From Panax quinquefolius (Eukaryota > Streptophyta > Magnoliopsida > Apiales > Araliaceae): 64,000 bases of DNA. How positions within the stretch are numbered: position 1 is the first letter of the stretch; every line of letters starts with the position of its first letter. This document shows positions 47,080 to 58,230 of the stretch, in pieces. The translations under genes were made by a program, and so were the position numbers. The stretch spans positions 14,886,123-14,950,122 of the forward strand of contig CM035156.1 in assembly GCA_020205615.1 (NCBI GenBank), written 5' to 3'. The notes under the pieces are model-generated. The model saw nothing but the letters and a program-made list of their open reading frames with translations. It searched no databases and was not told the origin of the DNA.

Positions 47080-50000
47080 TTAATTTCACTGGCTGGCGGC
47101 GACAAGGTACAAGGTACATTTTGCATTCATGATTCTCATTCTTTCTTTTGCTTTCTCAGCTCGGTCCCCATAACTCCCTCTCCCTACTTCCACAAGGAAA
47201 AAAATTGATATTTTCGTGTGGGAGTATTTTTACATGTAATATTTTTTATATTTTAGCTTAGTATTTCCTCGCAAGAGAATTTTTTTTTTCATTCTATAAA
47301 AATAAGTCAAATAATTCTGACATTTATTATTCTAATTCAAATATAACATTAGCTTGATCTCACTTTTATGTGACCTTTCTAGAGGTGGCAACAAATGAAA
47401 TAATCGGCAGCAGATGAATGAGTTAAAAGGTTCGGGTTTTTATTTAAATGTTAGGTTAAGTGGCAGGTTTGCCCTAATCTTACCAATGGGTTTTTTTCTC
47501 TATTATTTTTTTTTTTAAAATTTTCTACACCAAAAAAATAGTAATAATAATAAATATTAAAATAATAAAATAATTTATAATAAACAATAATTCTAATTAC
47601 CTACATTAATTACATACCTCAATCAATTAAAATTTTAATAGTATTATAAATTACTTTCAAAGTATATAATCAAATTTGATTTTAAAATTAATATAATTTA
47701 TTTAACTTTTAAAAATGCATTCATGACTCCACAAATATTGTTTCAAGAGATATCTAATTAATTTCCAAGATTTACACGGTTGGAACTTGGAGATGCCAAG
47801 ATTTTAGCAATTTGAATATTTAAATTGATTTTCAAAAGATTTGCATGACATGATTTTAGGCATTACCCAATATCTCATTATTAACAGTCACATCAATTAA
47901 GAAATTTTAAACTACAATTATTATTTACTACAACTATAATGATTAAAAATATATTTTTATATTGAAGATTGCATTAAAAATAAATAGTTGTTGTAGATTA
48001 GTCATTTAGTTTGAACTTTATTTATTCGTCTAGCACTTGATTTTTATAAAACTAAAAATCACTAAAAGCCCAAATAAAAAATAAGTTTTATTTACCATTT
48101 ATATAAAAAATGTCTCGCAAAAATATTATTTTCCATAATAAAAATATCAATTCTCAAAATTAACAAACAACTAAAAAAATATAAGTACGCAATAGTTGAT
48201 TAACCTACTTTTTATTTTGAATTTTTTTGTATTATAAATATATTAATTGTTTTATTCTATTAGTGTTAAGAATTTAAATTTGGGAACTAATATTTGTGTA
48301 TGTATTTTTTTATATTTTCACATGATCCTCTCTCGTATAAGCATACATACAATGGATCCTATCTTCGTGTGAAAAAAAAAAACCATATAAAAATATCAAA
48401 AACACGTATGAAAATAGTGATCCCCTTTAAATTTTTGAGAACCTAATTACATATTTTATGGGTGTCATTATCTCGAGAAGTGCATTTTTTTAAGTCGTGT
48501 TATATATTACGATAAATTAATGTTTAATTAAATTTATCAATACATATGATAGGTAAAATGCTGGAAATTGATATTTTCATAAATAAAAAAGTTAGTTCTA
48601 CAATGTTCTCGTCAAATGATTAATAAGTGGGAGGGTCCAGTCTCATGTAAAAGTTGACATTGTGGAACTAACATTTTTACTTATGAAAATATCAATTTTC
48701 AAAAATTATAAGAAGATCTCACTCATTACACACATCCTTAAAAATGTTACCATTATGGAGCGTTTGTTACTGATCATCTAAATTGGTCATCTTAAATTCT
48801 TTAGTAATATGAGTTGGTCATATTTATAGATTGTGTTTATTACACTAATATTCTTACATAGGTAAAATGTCAAGATTTCTAGTAATCAAATGACAAAAAA
48901 TAGGCAATAATATGAGATTACGCATAGCAGTCATCTTAAAATTCTTATTTAGACATAAATGACCTTTTTATGTTTAATAAATGGGACATAAATATTCTTA
49001 TCAGTCACATAATTTATATTTATATTTTAATTTTTTTTTTTTTTTTTTTGTCAACATGTTTAGTTTAACTAAAACAACTCATTATTCATATGAAGTATGT
49101 GGTGTTGTTTGTTATTATAAGTTTAATTTATTATTAATGATATACTTGAAAATTTGTGCTTAATAATTGAATCAATTGTGAATTGTTATTTTATAAACAT
49201 ATTAAATTTTTAATCGATTACTAAGTAATACAAAATTATATAGTTCAATAATTGTTGGATTATATTTGACAATAATTATATGGGTAAATCATCCAACTAA
49301 AATTAATACAAATATATTTGAGTAAAATATCAATATTATAAAAAAAATACCCAATAATCTTGAATTTATATAAAACACTCGTAATAGCAATAACTATAAT
49401 CACATATCTTATATTAAACAAAAATGACAAAATATGACCATTTTTTTTAATGATAATCATATACCAATAATATATGTTTAGGTGCATATCCATCATAACC
49501 TATAACAAAACCCAGTTAATACTATTTTAACTAACAATTAAAAAGTAAATATAAAATTAGTATATATATATATATATTTTTTATTTTTCTAAAGAAACTC
49601 AAATATCCTTTATAAATGAAGAGTTATGATATTGCGATAAATTAACGTCTAATTATATTTGCAAAACTTAACAATACATGTAATTTGTAAGAATTATAAG
49701 ATGATTTCAATTATTACACATTTCTCCCAAAATATTTTCATTAATACTTATTCAACAACTAAAAAACCGAACGTAAACATTCTCACTATATACATTTTTC
49801 ATAAATGAAAACTTAATTAACACATTTATCACTGGTTCAATTTAGTGTGCATATATCAATATCATTTTATTACAAAGAACTAATATTTTGAAAAAAATAT
49901 ATTCACATAAAGAATAAATAGGACCAACATTAATTCATGCGAGTATGATCTTATTGAATATTAGTAATTTTGTTTTAAAATAGTGTGTTAAATTAAAAAG

Positions 50001-50580
50001 GTTAATTTAAATGATTTTTTTGTTGTTGATAAATAACTTAAATGATTTGAATATATTTAATGACGGTGAAAATATTAATGTTTAATTGACTCATGTGTGC
50101 TTTAAAAAATAACAAAGATGATAAGAAAAAAAATGATATTTACACATGTTCAAATGATATATTTTTATGTGGGAGATGAAATTCATTTATTATTCATTCG
50201 AGAGATCATATGTAAATATTAAATCCTATAAAAAATTTGATAAATATGAGAATTTGGTTCAAATATTAAGTATCGTACTGGGTAACGATATTTTGCCTAA
50301 AATTATATATTCAAAAATTGTATTATTTTATATTAAAAAATACTAGTATATTTTTAAGCTCGAAATATCAACACTCTTTAAAATAAAAGATAGTATGATA
50401 AGCCGTCAAAAACTAGAATGATTTAATTTTGAAATAACCATATGAATGAATAAATAACAAGGAACACAATTATTTGGATGGAAAGAAATCGAAATGTGAA
50501 ATAAAAAGATTTGGCTTTATTAATTGAAGGAGTAAAATAAAGGATTTTCGTCCATACTTTGTATTAACTAAACTTCACCT
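47080..50580. other. AT-rich intergenic region
   Basis: No gene is seen. It contains a TE-like start GAGGTGGCAACAAATG near 47384, the hairpin MITE at 48565-48699, and several poly-T tracts. Low complexity dominates up to the GMD leader. Confidence 0.6.
48565..48699. mobile_element. hairpin MITE
   Basis: The left arm (48565-48605, AAATTGATATTTTCATAAAT through AGTTCTACAATG) pairs with the right arm (48658-48699, CATTGTGGAACTAAC through AAAATATCAATTTT) over about 41 bases with few mismatches. The loop of about 52 bases includes GTGGGAGGGTCCAG. It is non-coding. Confidence 0.75.
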
Positions 50581-50673
50581 TCAACCCCGTCTCTCTCTAT
50601 CTCTCTCTGTCACTCTCCCAGCAGCGCCTGTATCTGTCTCACTCCCCCAGGCTCCCAGCAGCGTCAGTCAACA

Positions 50674-51777
50674 ATGGCATCAGAAAACAGCATACCCAGA
50701 TCCGAATCAACCCCCAACGGAGCGGAGCCCAAGCTTAAAGTAGCCTTAATCACTGGGATCACTGGCCAAGATGGCTCATATCTTACAGAATTCCTCCTCA
50801 ACAAAGGCTACCAAGTCCATGGCCTGATCCGGCGCTCCTCAAACTTCAACACCCAGCGCATCAACCACATCTACATCGACCCCCACAACGCCCACAAGGC
50901 TCACATGAAGCTCCACTTCGCTGACCTCACCGACGCCTCCTCCCTCCGCCGCTGGATCGATACCTTACTTCCCGACGAGGTCTACAACCTCGCTTCCCAA
51001 TCACACGTCGCCGTGTCCTTCGAAATCCCAGATTACACCGCCGACGTCGTCGCCACCGGCGCCCTCCGCCTCCTCGAAGCCGTCCGATCCCACGTCGCCG
51101 CCACAGGCCGCTCCCAGATTAAGTACTACCAGGCCGGATCATCCGAAATGTTCGGATCCACCCCACCTCCCCAATCCGAAAGCACCCCCTTCCACCCCAG
51201 ATCCCCATACGCAGCCTCCAAATGTGCAGCCCATTGGTACACTGTTAATTACCGGGAAGCTTACGGGATCTTTGCCTGCAATGGTATTCTGTTCAATCAC
51301 GAATCCCCAAGGAGAGGGGAGAATTTTGTGACCCGGAAGATCACCCGGGCAGTAGGCCGGATCAAGATCGGGCTGCAGAGCAAGCTGTTCTTGGGGAACT
51401 TGCAGGCCTCGAGGGATTGGGGATTTGCCGGGGATTATGTGGAGGCAATGTGGATGATGCTGCAGCAGGAGAAGCCTGACGATTATGTGGTGGCGACGGA
51501 GGAGTCTCATACAGTGGAGGAGTTTTTGGAGGTAGCATTTGGGTATGTTGGGTTGAAATGGAGGGATCACGTGGTGATCGATAAGAGGTATTTTAGGCCA
51601 ACTGAGGTTGATAATTTGAAAGGGGATTCTAGTAAGGCGAGGAAAGTTCTCGAGTGGAAGCCAAAAGTTGGGTTTGAGCAGTTGGTGAAGATGATGGTTG
51701 ATGAGGATGTTGAGTTGGCTAAAAGAGAGAAAGTGCTTGTTGATGCTGGTTATCTGGATGCTCAGCAACAGCCTTGA
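50674..51777 (+). CDS. GMD: GDP-D-mannose 4,6-dehydratase
   Basis: Encodes 367 residues in one exon, close to the family length (Arabidopsis MUR1 and GMD1 are also intronless). The enzyme converts GDP-mannose to GDP-4-keto-6-deoxy-mannose, the first step to GDP-L-fucose for cell-wall polymers and N-glycans, in the cytosol. Extended SDR features: the nucleotide-binding [10 protein letters not shown] (residues 28-37), NADP-loop [23 protein letters not shown], the SSEMFG serine region (156-161), the catalytic Tyr179/Lys183 in [37 protein letters not shown] and [17 protein letters not shown]. The N-terminal 20 residues are polar and family-variable. The leader is CT-rich (CTCTCTATCTCTCTCTG). The first half is GC-rich and C-ending in its codons, the second half much less so. 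Confidence 0.98.
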   Translation: MASENSIPRSESTPNGAEPKLKVALITGITGQDGSYLTEFLLNKGYQVHGLIRRSSNFNTQRINHIYIDPHNAHKAHMKLHFADLTDASSLRRWIDTLLPDEVYNLASQSHVAVSFEIPDYTADVVATGALRLLEAVRSHVAATGRSQIKYYQAGSSEMFGSTPPPQSESTPFHPRSPYAASKCAAHWYTVNYREAYGIFACNGILFNHESPRRGENFVTRKITRAVGRIKIGLQSKLFLGNLQASRDWGFAGDYVEAMWMMLQQEKPDDYVVATEESHTVEEFLEVAFGYVGLKWRDHVVIDKRYFRPTEVDNLKGDSSKARKVLEWKPKVGFEQLVKMMVDEDVELAKREKVLVDAGYLDAQQQP

Positions 51778-51968
51778 TCTACTACTATTATGTAGTTTCT
51801 GAAATTCAATTACCTATTTACCTTTAAATTCAATTGTAGTTTCTGAAATTTTATCTGTTCAACAATGGTTTATAGAGTCTTCGTTTTTTGTGTTTTCTCA
51901 TCTTTCTATAGGATCCCCATTCATGAAAGTTTCTTTAATTGTTGTATTGCAATATATTAAATCTGTTT

Positions 51969-52143
51969 GATTTTTAAAGTTTGGAGAGAATGAAATGATA
52001 ATAGTGATGAATTCTTTTGGAGTATGAGCAGATCTTTCAACTGTTGTATCAGTTTGGAGAGAATGAAATGATAATACCAACTGTCGATTTTTAAAGTTTG
52101 GAGAGAATGAAATGATAATAGTGATGAATTCTTTTGGAGTATG
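51969..52143 (+). repeat. duplicated block downstream of GMD
   Basis: A 58-base block (GATTTTTAAAGTTTGGAGAG through TTTTGGAGTATG) occurs at 51969-52026 and 52086-52143. A partial third copy (AGTTTGGAGAGAATGAAATG) sits between them at about 52051-52076. It probably lies in the GMD 3' UTR. Confidence 0.9.
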
Positions 52144-52261
52144 GGCAAGATATCTTTACCATGCATCAGTCATTCAGTTGGTAACCTCTTTAATTTTTTC
52201 CTTTTTTCATCCCAAGTCGTTTCACTTGGTATCAGATTTTCGCTGAATTCAAACTTTTTGC

Positions 52262-52335
52262 AGGCAGAGCTCATGTATGAGATGATTAGGGAATGGCCTC
52301 GCCATGTGAATGTTCCTTTCCCAATTGGTAAGGTA
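52262..52335 (+). other. exon-like fragment of unknown origin
   Basis: After an acceptor-like TTTTTGCAG, a short frame reads AELMYEMIREWPRHVNVPFP and ends at GGTAAGGTAATT, a donor-like sequence. It looks like a real internal exon by composition, but I do not recognise it and find no partner exons. It could be a stranded gene fragment or chance. Confidence 0.2.
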
Positions 52336-53173
52336 ATTACATGATCTGTCGACTTATGGAAACTTAATTTATTTGGTCCCCTAGATCCACACTGCAAATC
52401 TACAATATGTCAATATCATTATCAACTGGAGTAGTTTGATTGTGTGTCTTCTGTTTAGTTTTTAAGCTAGGGTCGTATCCTCTGTTGTAACAAGGATAGC
52501 TACCTCCCCTAGTCCCTGGATTGTTCAACTAGTTCTGAAACTAAATAAATGATAAGAAGTTTCACTCGTGGATTTGGAAGAGATATCAAGGAAAACACAT
52601 ACTTGTTATACGATTAAAAAAAGTGTTGTTACTCCTAGGCTATGGCCTTAGTTTACATACCTATTTTTCTTTTATTTATTTTTTTGTATAAAAGAACAAT
52701 ATTTTACATACCTATGATAAGCAGCAGTTAACCGTATTAATTTGAATGTAAAGTATAGTGTGCAATTTGTATGTTGTTAAATGACTTATAAAAATACTCT
52801 TACATTAATATGCTTTGCTATAACTATTGTAACATTATGTTTGTGAAGCTTAAAAAGCAGAGAAAGAAAATGGGAAGTAGAGAAATTTGTGAGAGAATAA
52901 AAGTTCCTTGATTGTGAGTTTTTTAAGGACAAAACAAAAAAGAGAAGAAAAATTGATCAAATACTTGTATAACATATCCTTGTAATAATGCTATATTCTT
53001 TTCAGATTTTTTTCTCATAAATTTTAAATTATATTTCCTTTATTTTTTTCTCAAACTACTCAGAACGACACAGTAAAGTGTAGGGCTCCGAAGCTTATCA
53101 CAAAAAAAGCTCTTAAGTAATTTCTACCCAAACCCAGCTTTGTGAACAACGTCTCTTCTACAATGGATACCTC

Positions 53174-53697
53174 TCAAATAAATTCATTCAAGGGCTTGAG
53201 CAGATAAAGCCTCTCTCTTGCAAAGATAGAAGCTTTGTACATGTACTTACAGATTGATCCTCATTCTTTCCAAAGTGTCATATGGATAGATGTTCCTCCA
53301 TCTATCAATACTCCTCCTATCACATACCATACCTAGAGGATATCACTGCTATTGCAATGACTTGCAATGACCAGTCCTTCTACCAGTAAGATATCACATT
53401 GTTGTTGAAAATATGACCTATCAAGTGACGGAATTTTTCTGTATCCACAGACTTCGACAATTGCGCTTCTTCCAGCACTTGTATTAAAATTTTGTGATGA
53501 TCTTCAAAATACAAGATCAAATCCAGAATGAATATCTGTTGAGGTGCCTCCCTTAATCTCTGCACTATCTTGACTTTATTATGACCCATTTTGCTGAGTA
53601 ATTCTTCAATTTTCTTTCTCGGGCACTTTCCCCTTGGTTTGAGCTAGGAATAAATTCATTCAAGGGTTTGAGCACATAAAGCCTTTCTCTTGCAAAG
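53174..53697. repeat. 50-base direct repeats 475 bases apart
   Basis: AATAAATTCATTCAAGGGCT...CTCTTGCAAAG at about 53175-53224 recurs with three substitutions at about 53649-53697. The repeats bracket an otherwise featureless stretch. Their origin is unknown. Confidence 0.85.
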
Positions 53698-54033
53698 AAT
53701 CGATCACTGTGTTCCATCTTTCATCTTTGTAAACAAAAAGTTGGATGGAGGGAAAAGCTCTTCCAAGATACATTTAAAACTTTCAAGTTCAACTATTATA
53801 AATTTAGGTCAAGGTGCTTCTCAATCAGTTGTTATGAAGTGCAAGAAGGTATATACAACTACCATGACTTAACAAACACATTCAAAAAAAAAAACTAACA
53901 TGACTAAACAAGCTATTAGATGGAGAATAAGTACTCATGATCAACAGCCTCAGGCTCAGGCAGACCAGGTTGTATCTCTGCATGGATGGTATCATATCTG
54001 AAAAATGTACAAGACTGAAAAGATGTAGCTAAT

Positions 54034-57000
54034 CTAACTCGGCTTCTGCATTAATTGGGCTTCCTTTCTAACTGTTATCGAAGATGTTGTTAAGTCATCC
54101 GAGGTCACTGCAAATGGCTTGACAGATGACTTGAGTGATTCAGGTCCATCTGCAACAATTCTCTTGCATAAGGCGTCACAGTTACTAATCACCTCAGTCA
54201 ACCTTCCCTTCAACTCCCCAAGTTCCACCTGCAATGAATGAACTGCATGCAAATTTTTAGTCATAAAAATAATTGACTCGTTGCGAATCGTGAAATCTCG
54301 ACTAGAACAACACAAAAACTTGGTATATTTTGTAAAATTGATGGATTTAATAAGGGCCTCTTCTCATCTGATGCATAATTAGTACCAATTTAGGAGACAT
54401 TGAGATTTTTATTTTAATGCTGAGATTCAGATACTGCTGGGCCAAAAAATTGTAATCAAAAAATAATTTCCCAACTTTGTAGTAGGAGAAAAATGCATCT
54501 CAGGGCTCATTAATGGTCTGCAACCAAGCATTAGGAAGAATGTGCACAATATTCATCGAGAGTTGATCACATCACCTTCTGATAGGTGATTTGAAGAAGT
54601 TCTCATCGCTGAGACAGAATAATTAAAATGTTGGAGAAGTTTAACTGCCAAAGCATCTGTAACATCTATCTTGTTTTCTACTTCTTCCTGCAACAACAAT
54701 CACCACATGTATTACTCACAAATACAACTTTCTAAAAAGAGGACTCAGATAGCGAACCACATTATGTCGTCATCTAGTAAGCATGAACAAAACATTTAAA
54801 TTCTTACATGGTGGGGAAAAAAAATTCTTGACTATGAGGAAGAGGGAGAATTCCATAAAACTTTTAGAAAAGAACAGGTCAGATTCACAAATCACAAGTG
54901 ATGACAAGAAGAATATCATAAACTTTGTTTTCAATTATCGAAATTCAGAATCTAACTACAAATCATTCTACAAAAAGATCTAATAAGAGAACAATTAGAT
55001 CTGAATGGAAATTTTTTCGTACGAAGTTACATGAGCTGCTATTTTTATTCAACCTCATGACTTGAAGGTGCATGAGCTACATACACTTAAATTAACAGAA
55101 CAAACAGAATACTTGCAAGTTACCCTTCACATTGGCTTTTTAATATAAGAATTAACTGTGCAAACTTCAATAAATTAGGTGCAGCTCCTGGCTATTGATT
55201 AGGTGCCAAACAGTTGCTGATTCAACAATGATCATCCTTGTTATGGGGAGCAGTAAGCATTATATCCACAACTTTTTGGGGGTTAATTGTCAGAGTAACC
55301 CTTCGAAAGTGTCCCAACCGGTATCTAAAATCCTAATTAACACCATAACTATCTAAAATATCAGGGAAAAAAGGTTCAAGAGCAATATTCATAAGAATTT
55401 GCTGTAAATCTGATCTATTCCATGACGTGACCATAGGAAAGTTTTCTACATGCATACACTACTGTTCTCTAAAACGCACGCTTTGAATGCAAAGCAAACC
55501 TGTCTTTTACAAATATTTTGAGCCTTCTCCTCCTGCCAATCTCGGTATATTGAAAAGAGTTCCATTAGCACCTTCGGATTTACTGTACCTGCTTCAACCA
55601 CAAGGCAATAAAAATCAATAATTTGCTTGCCCACCAAATTTTCGGTATTCAGTTCAATGTGCTTATTTTAGTTATACTGAAAACGTGGGAAAGATTGACA
55701 AATGGCTTTAATATGGAGAAAGCAACTATTGAAGTATAAAAACCAATATATTGGGACCTCAAAACCATCCAAAATAAATAGGAATTAGATTGCAACATTT
55801 ATCATATGTTCATATTACAGAGGAAAAAGGATCAAGGAGTTTGATGGGTGCATGTTGTTATTAGATGTGCATGTACTCCATAAACGTGTTCCATCACAAC
55901 GTAAGGCCTTCATGTTCTTCTTTTTCTTCTCCCACTTATTCTTCTTCATGAAGTACAAATTTCAGCGAATAACTTTTCAGTCTCAACTTCACTCCCTTCA
56001 AATCAGCATGTTGATAGAGGTGACAGCAACCCGATCGCCCCTCCTCTGTACCTAGAGCCCCCCCCCCTCCTCCTCCCTCCTCCTCCCTCCCCTAGCACTC
56101 CCTTTCTGAGTGAGGGAAACCCTACAACCTCCCATTGAGACTAGATTTCACTACCCACACTGCAATAAATGAGAGCAAATGGTGCACTGAATCCTAATAC
56201 ATTTTGTGCCAATCCATTATGTGCTAATTACAGTACCAACTTTTATAACAATTAATATCTCTTATCATGTTGCACTAACCAACATATTGCATTTCTCGGA
56301 GGCCATCCACTCCAAATCCCCACCACAGTCCGAGGGAAGGTATAAATAGACTTCAGAAACTTGTAATAAAATTCCAACTAAAACACATCCTTAAGGGACA
56401 CTATCTTACCCATATTCCTGTCCTTGCGACCTGATAACAATATGCAGAAATGAAAGAAATAAAAAGAACTCAAGAGGTACTTCAATATCACAGTTACCTC
56501 TAAAAGGTAATGCATGCCCTGCGAGATATTTGTCATCCTCACTTCTCTGTCCACCCATCAACTCTGTACAGGTCTCCCGGAAATAAACTCCCTACACTGA
56601 ATATAACTGCAAAAGGCTTCATATGACCCTCTCCCATTGAGAACCTATGTTCCTATAGAATTCAGCTTGTCCCTAATTTCAAATGCATTACATTGGATAA
56701 GCATATCAGCATTTCCCTACCGTTATACTAAAAGGGTTAAATACACTTTTTCCCACTCTACTTGACATTGGTTTACAAATGCATATTGAATTTTTTTTCG
56801 ATCGACTCACTGAACTACAATTTTTTTTACAAACCGTTACAAATTCTGTTAAATTGTTTGACTTTTAACGAATCGAGTAGCACATGGCAGATAAACTTTG
56901 TACATGTCATATATATATATGTCCATGTGGCATGTCATGGTCCAAAAAAAAACCCAAAAACCAACAATTAAAACAATTTAACCAAATAAAACAATAAAAA

Positions 57001-58173
57001 AAAAAGCAATCAAATAAAATCTTTTAACTTCACAATTATAAAATTAAAAAAAAATAATAACTTAAATGTGATATTATATATATATATTGCTAAAAAATTA
57101 AATTATTTAAAAAAAGTTAAAATATTTAAAGAAACAATAATAAAAAGTTAATTACTTTCTCAATTAAATTAATCCCTTTATCAATAAAAATAATTAAATA
57201 AGCCCATTTGTTAGGCAAACCCAAAAAAGAATTTGAGAATGAATTCATTCTCACCCAAATCAACTTCTTCTTTTTTTGCATAATACTCCAAAATTCTTCA
57301 GGAACTTCTTCATCATCGACACCTTCAACACCAACTTCCCCATAATCTTTCTCAAGAGCCGCAAGATCTTCACGGGCTTCAGAGAACTCTCCTTCTTTCA
57401 TACCTTCGCCGACATACCAGTGCACAAATGCTCTCTTAGAATACCAAATCAATTCCTTTTCTTCAACCCTTTTCTTTATGTTCTCTAGTAAAAGGTGAAA
57501 AATTGCCGCCACCTTCACCTTCACGGCAACCACCTCCATAACCACCATCACCTCCATAGCTACCTTCATGACGTCTACCGCTGCGGATCCACAGTCACCA
57601 CACTTGCTTTCAATAAAATTTATGATCAAAACTAAATCAACACAAAAAAATATATACATAAACACAGACACACATACTTTCTGCAGATTTGGATATTTTC
57701 TCATTCCATCTAACGGATCTGGCTTTTCGAAGAGGGAGAACGAAGTCGCGTGATGCATCCAATGATTAATGCTTCTTTTTTTCTTCAATTTGAAACCTTT
57801 CTTCTCTCTCTTTAAATTTGGGTACTGAATATTTGAGGACGATTTTATGTGTAAATTAATTTGGGTTAAATTTTTTCAATCAACAAACAATAATAGTTTT
57901 TGGCATTTGGGTTTGATTCATATTCACTTTGAATCCTCGATGAAGATTAAATTTTAGTTAGAATTGATAATGATATATCTAAATCCATGGAATTTACAGT
58001 ATGTAAGATTGGTTTTTTTTTTGTTTGAATTTAGTTTATTAATTAAATTAGAATTATAATAAAAGTATAGTTTAAGGAGAGATTGAGGTTACAAAGAAAA
58101 AGCTGGATTTGCAAATAAATTTATTCAACAAATTGGCATGAAGCTTGAATCAAAAGAAGAAGAAGGCAATAAC

Positions 58174-58230
<57 letters not shown>

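Noticed and set aside
51139..51768. 209-codon minus-strand frame opposite the GMD gene
   Set aside because: It is a shadow of the GC-rich GMD coding sequence. GMD is complete and strongly conserved on the plus strand.
57126..57788. A complete new tubulin-like gene
   Set aside because: Only about the last 50 residues of alpha-tubulin are present, inside a transposon, with the stop lost. It is a captured fragment, not a functional tubulin.
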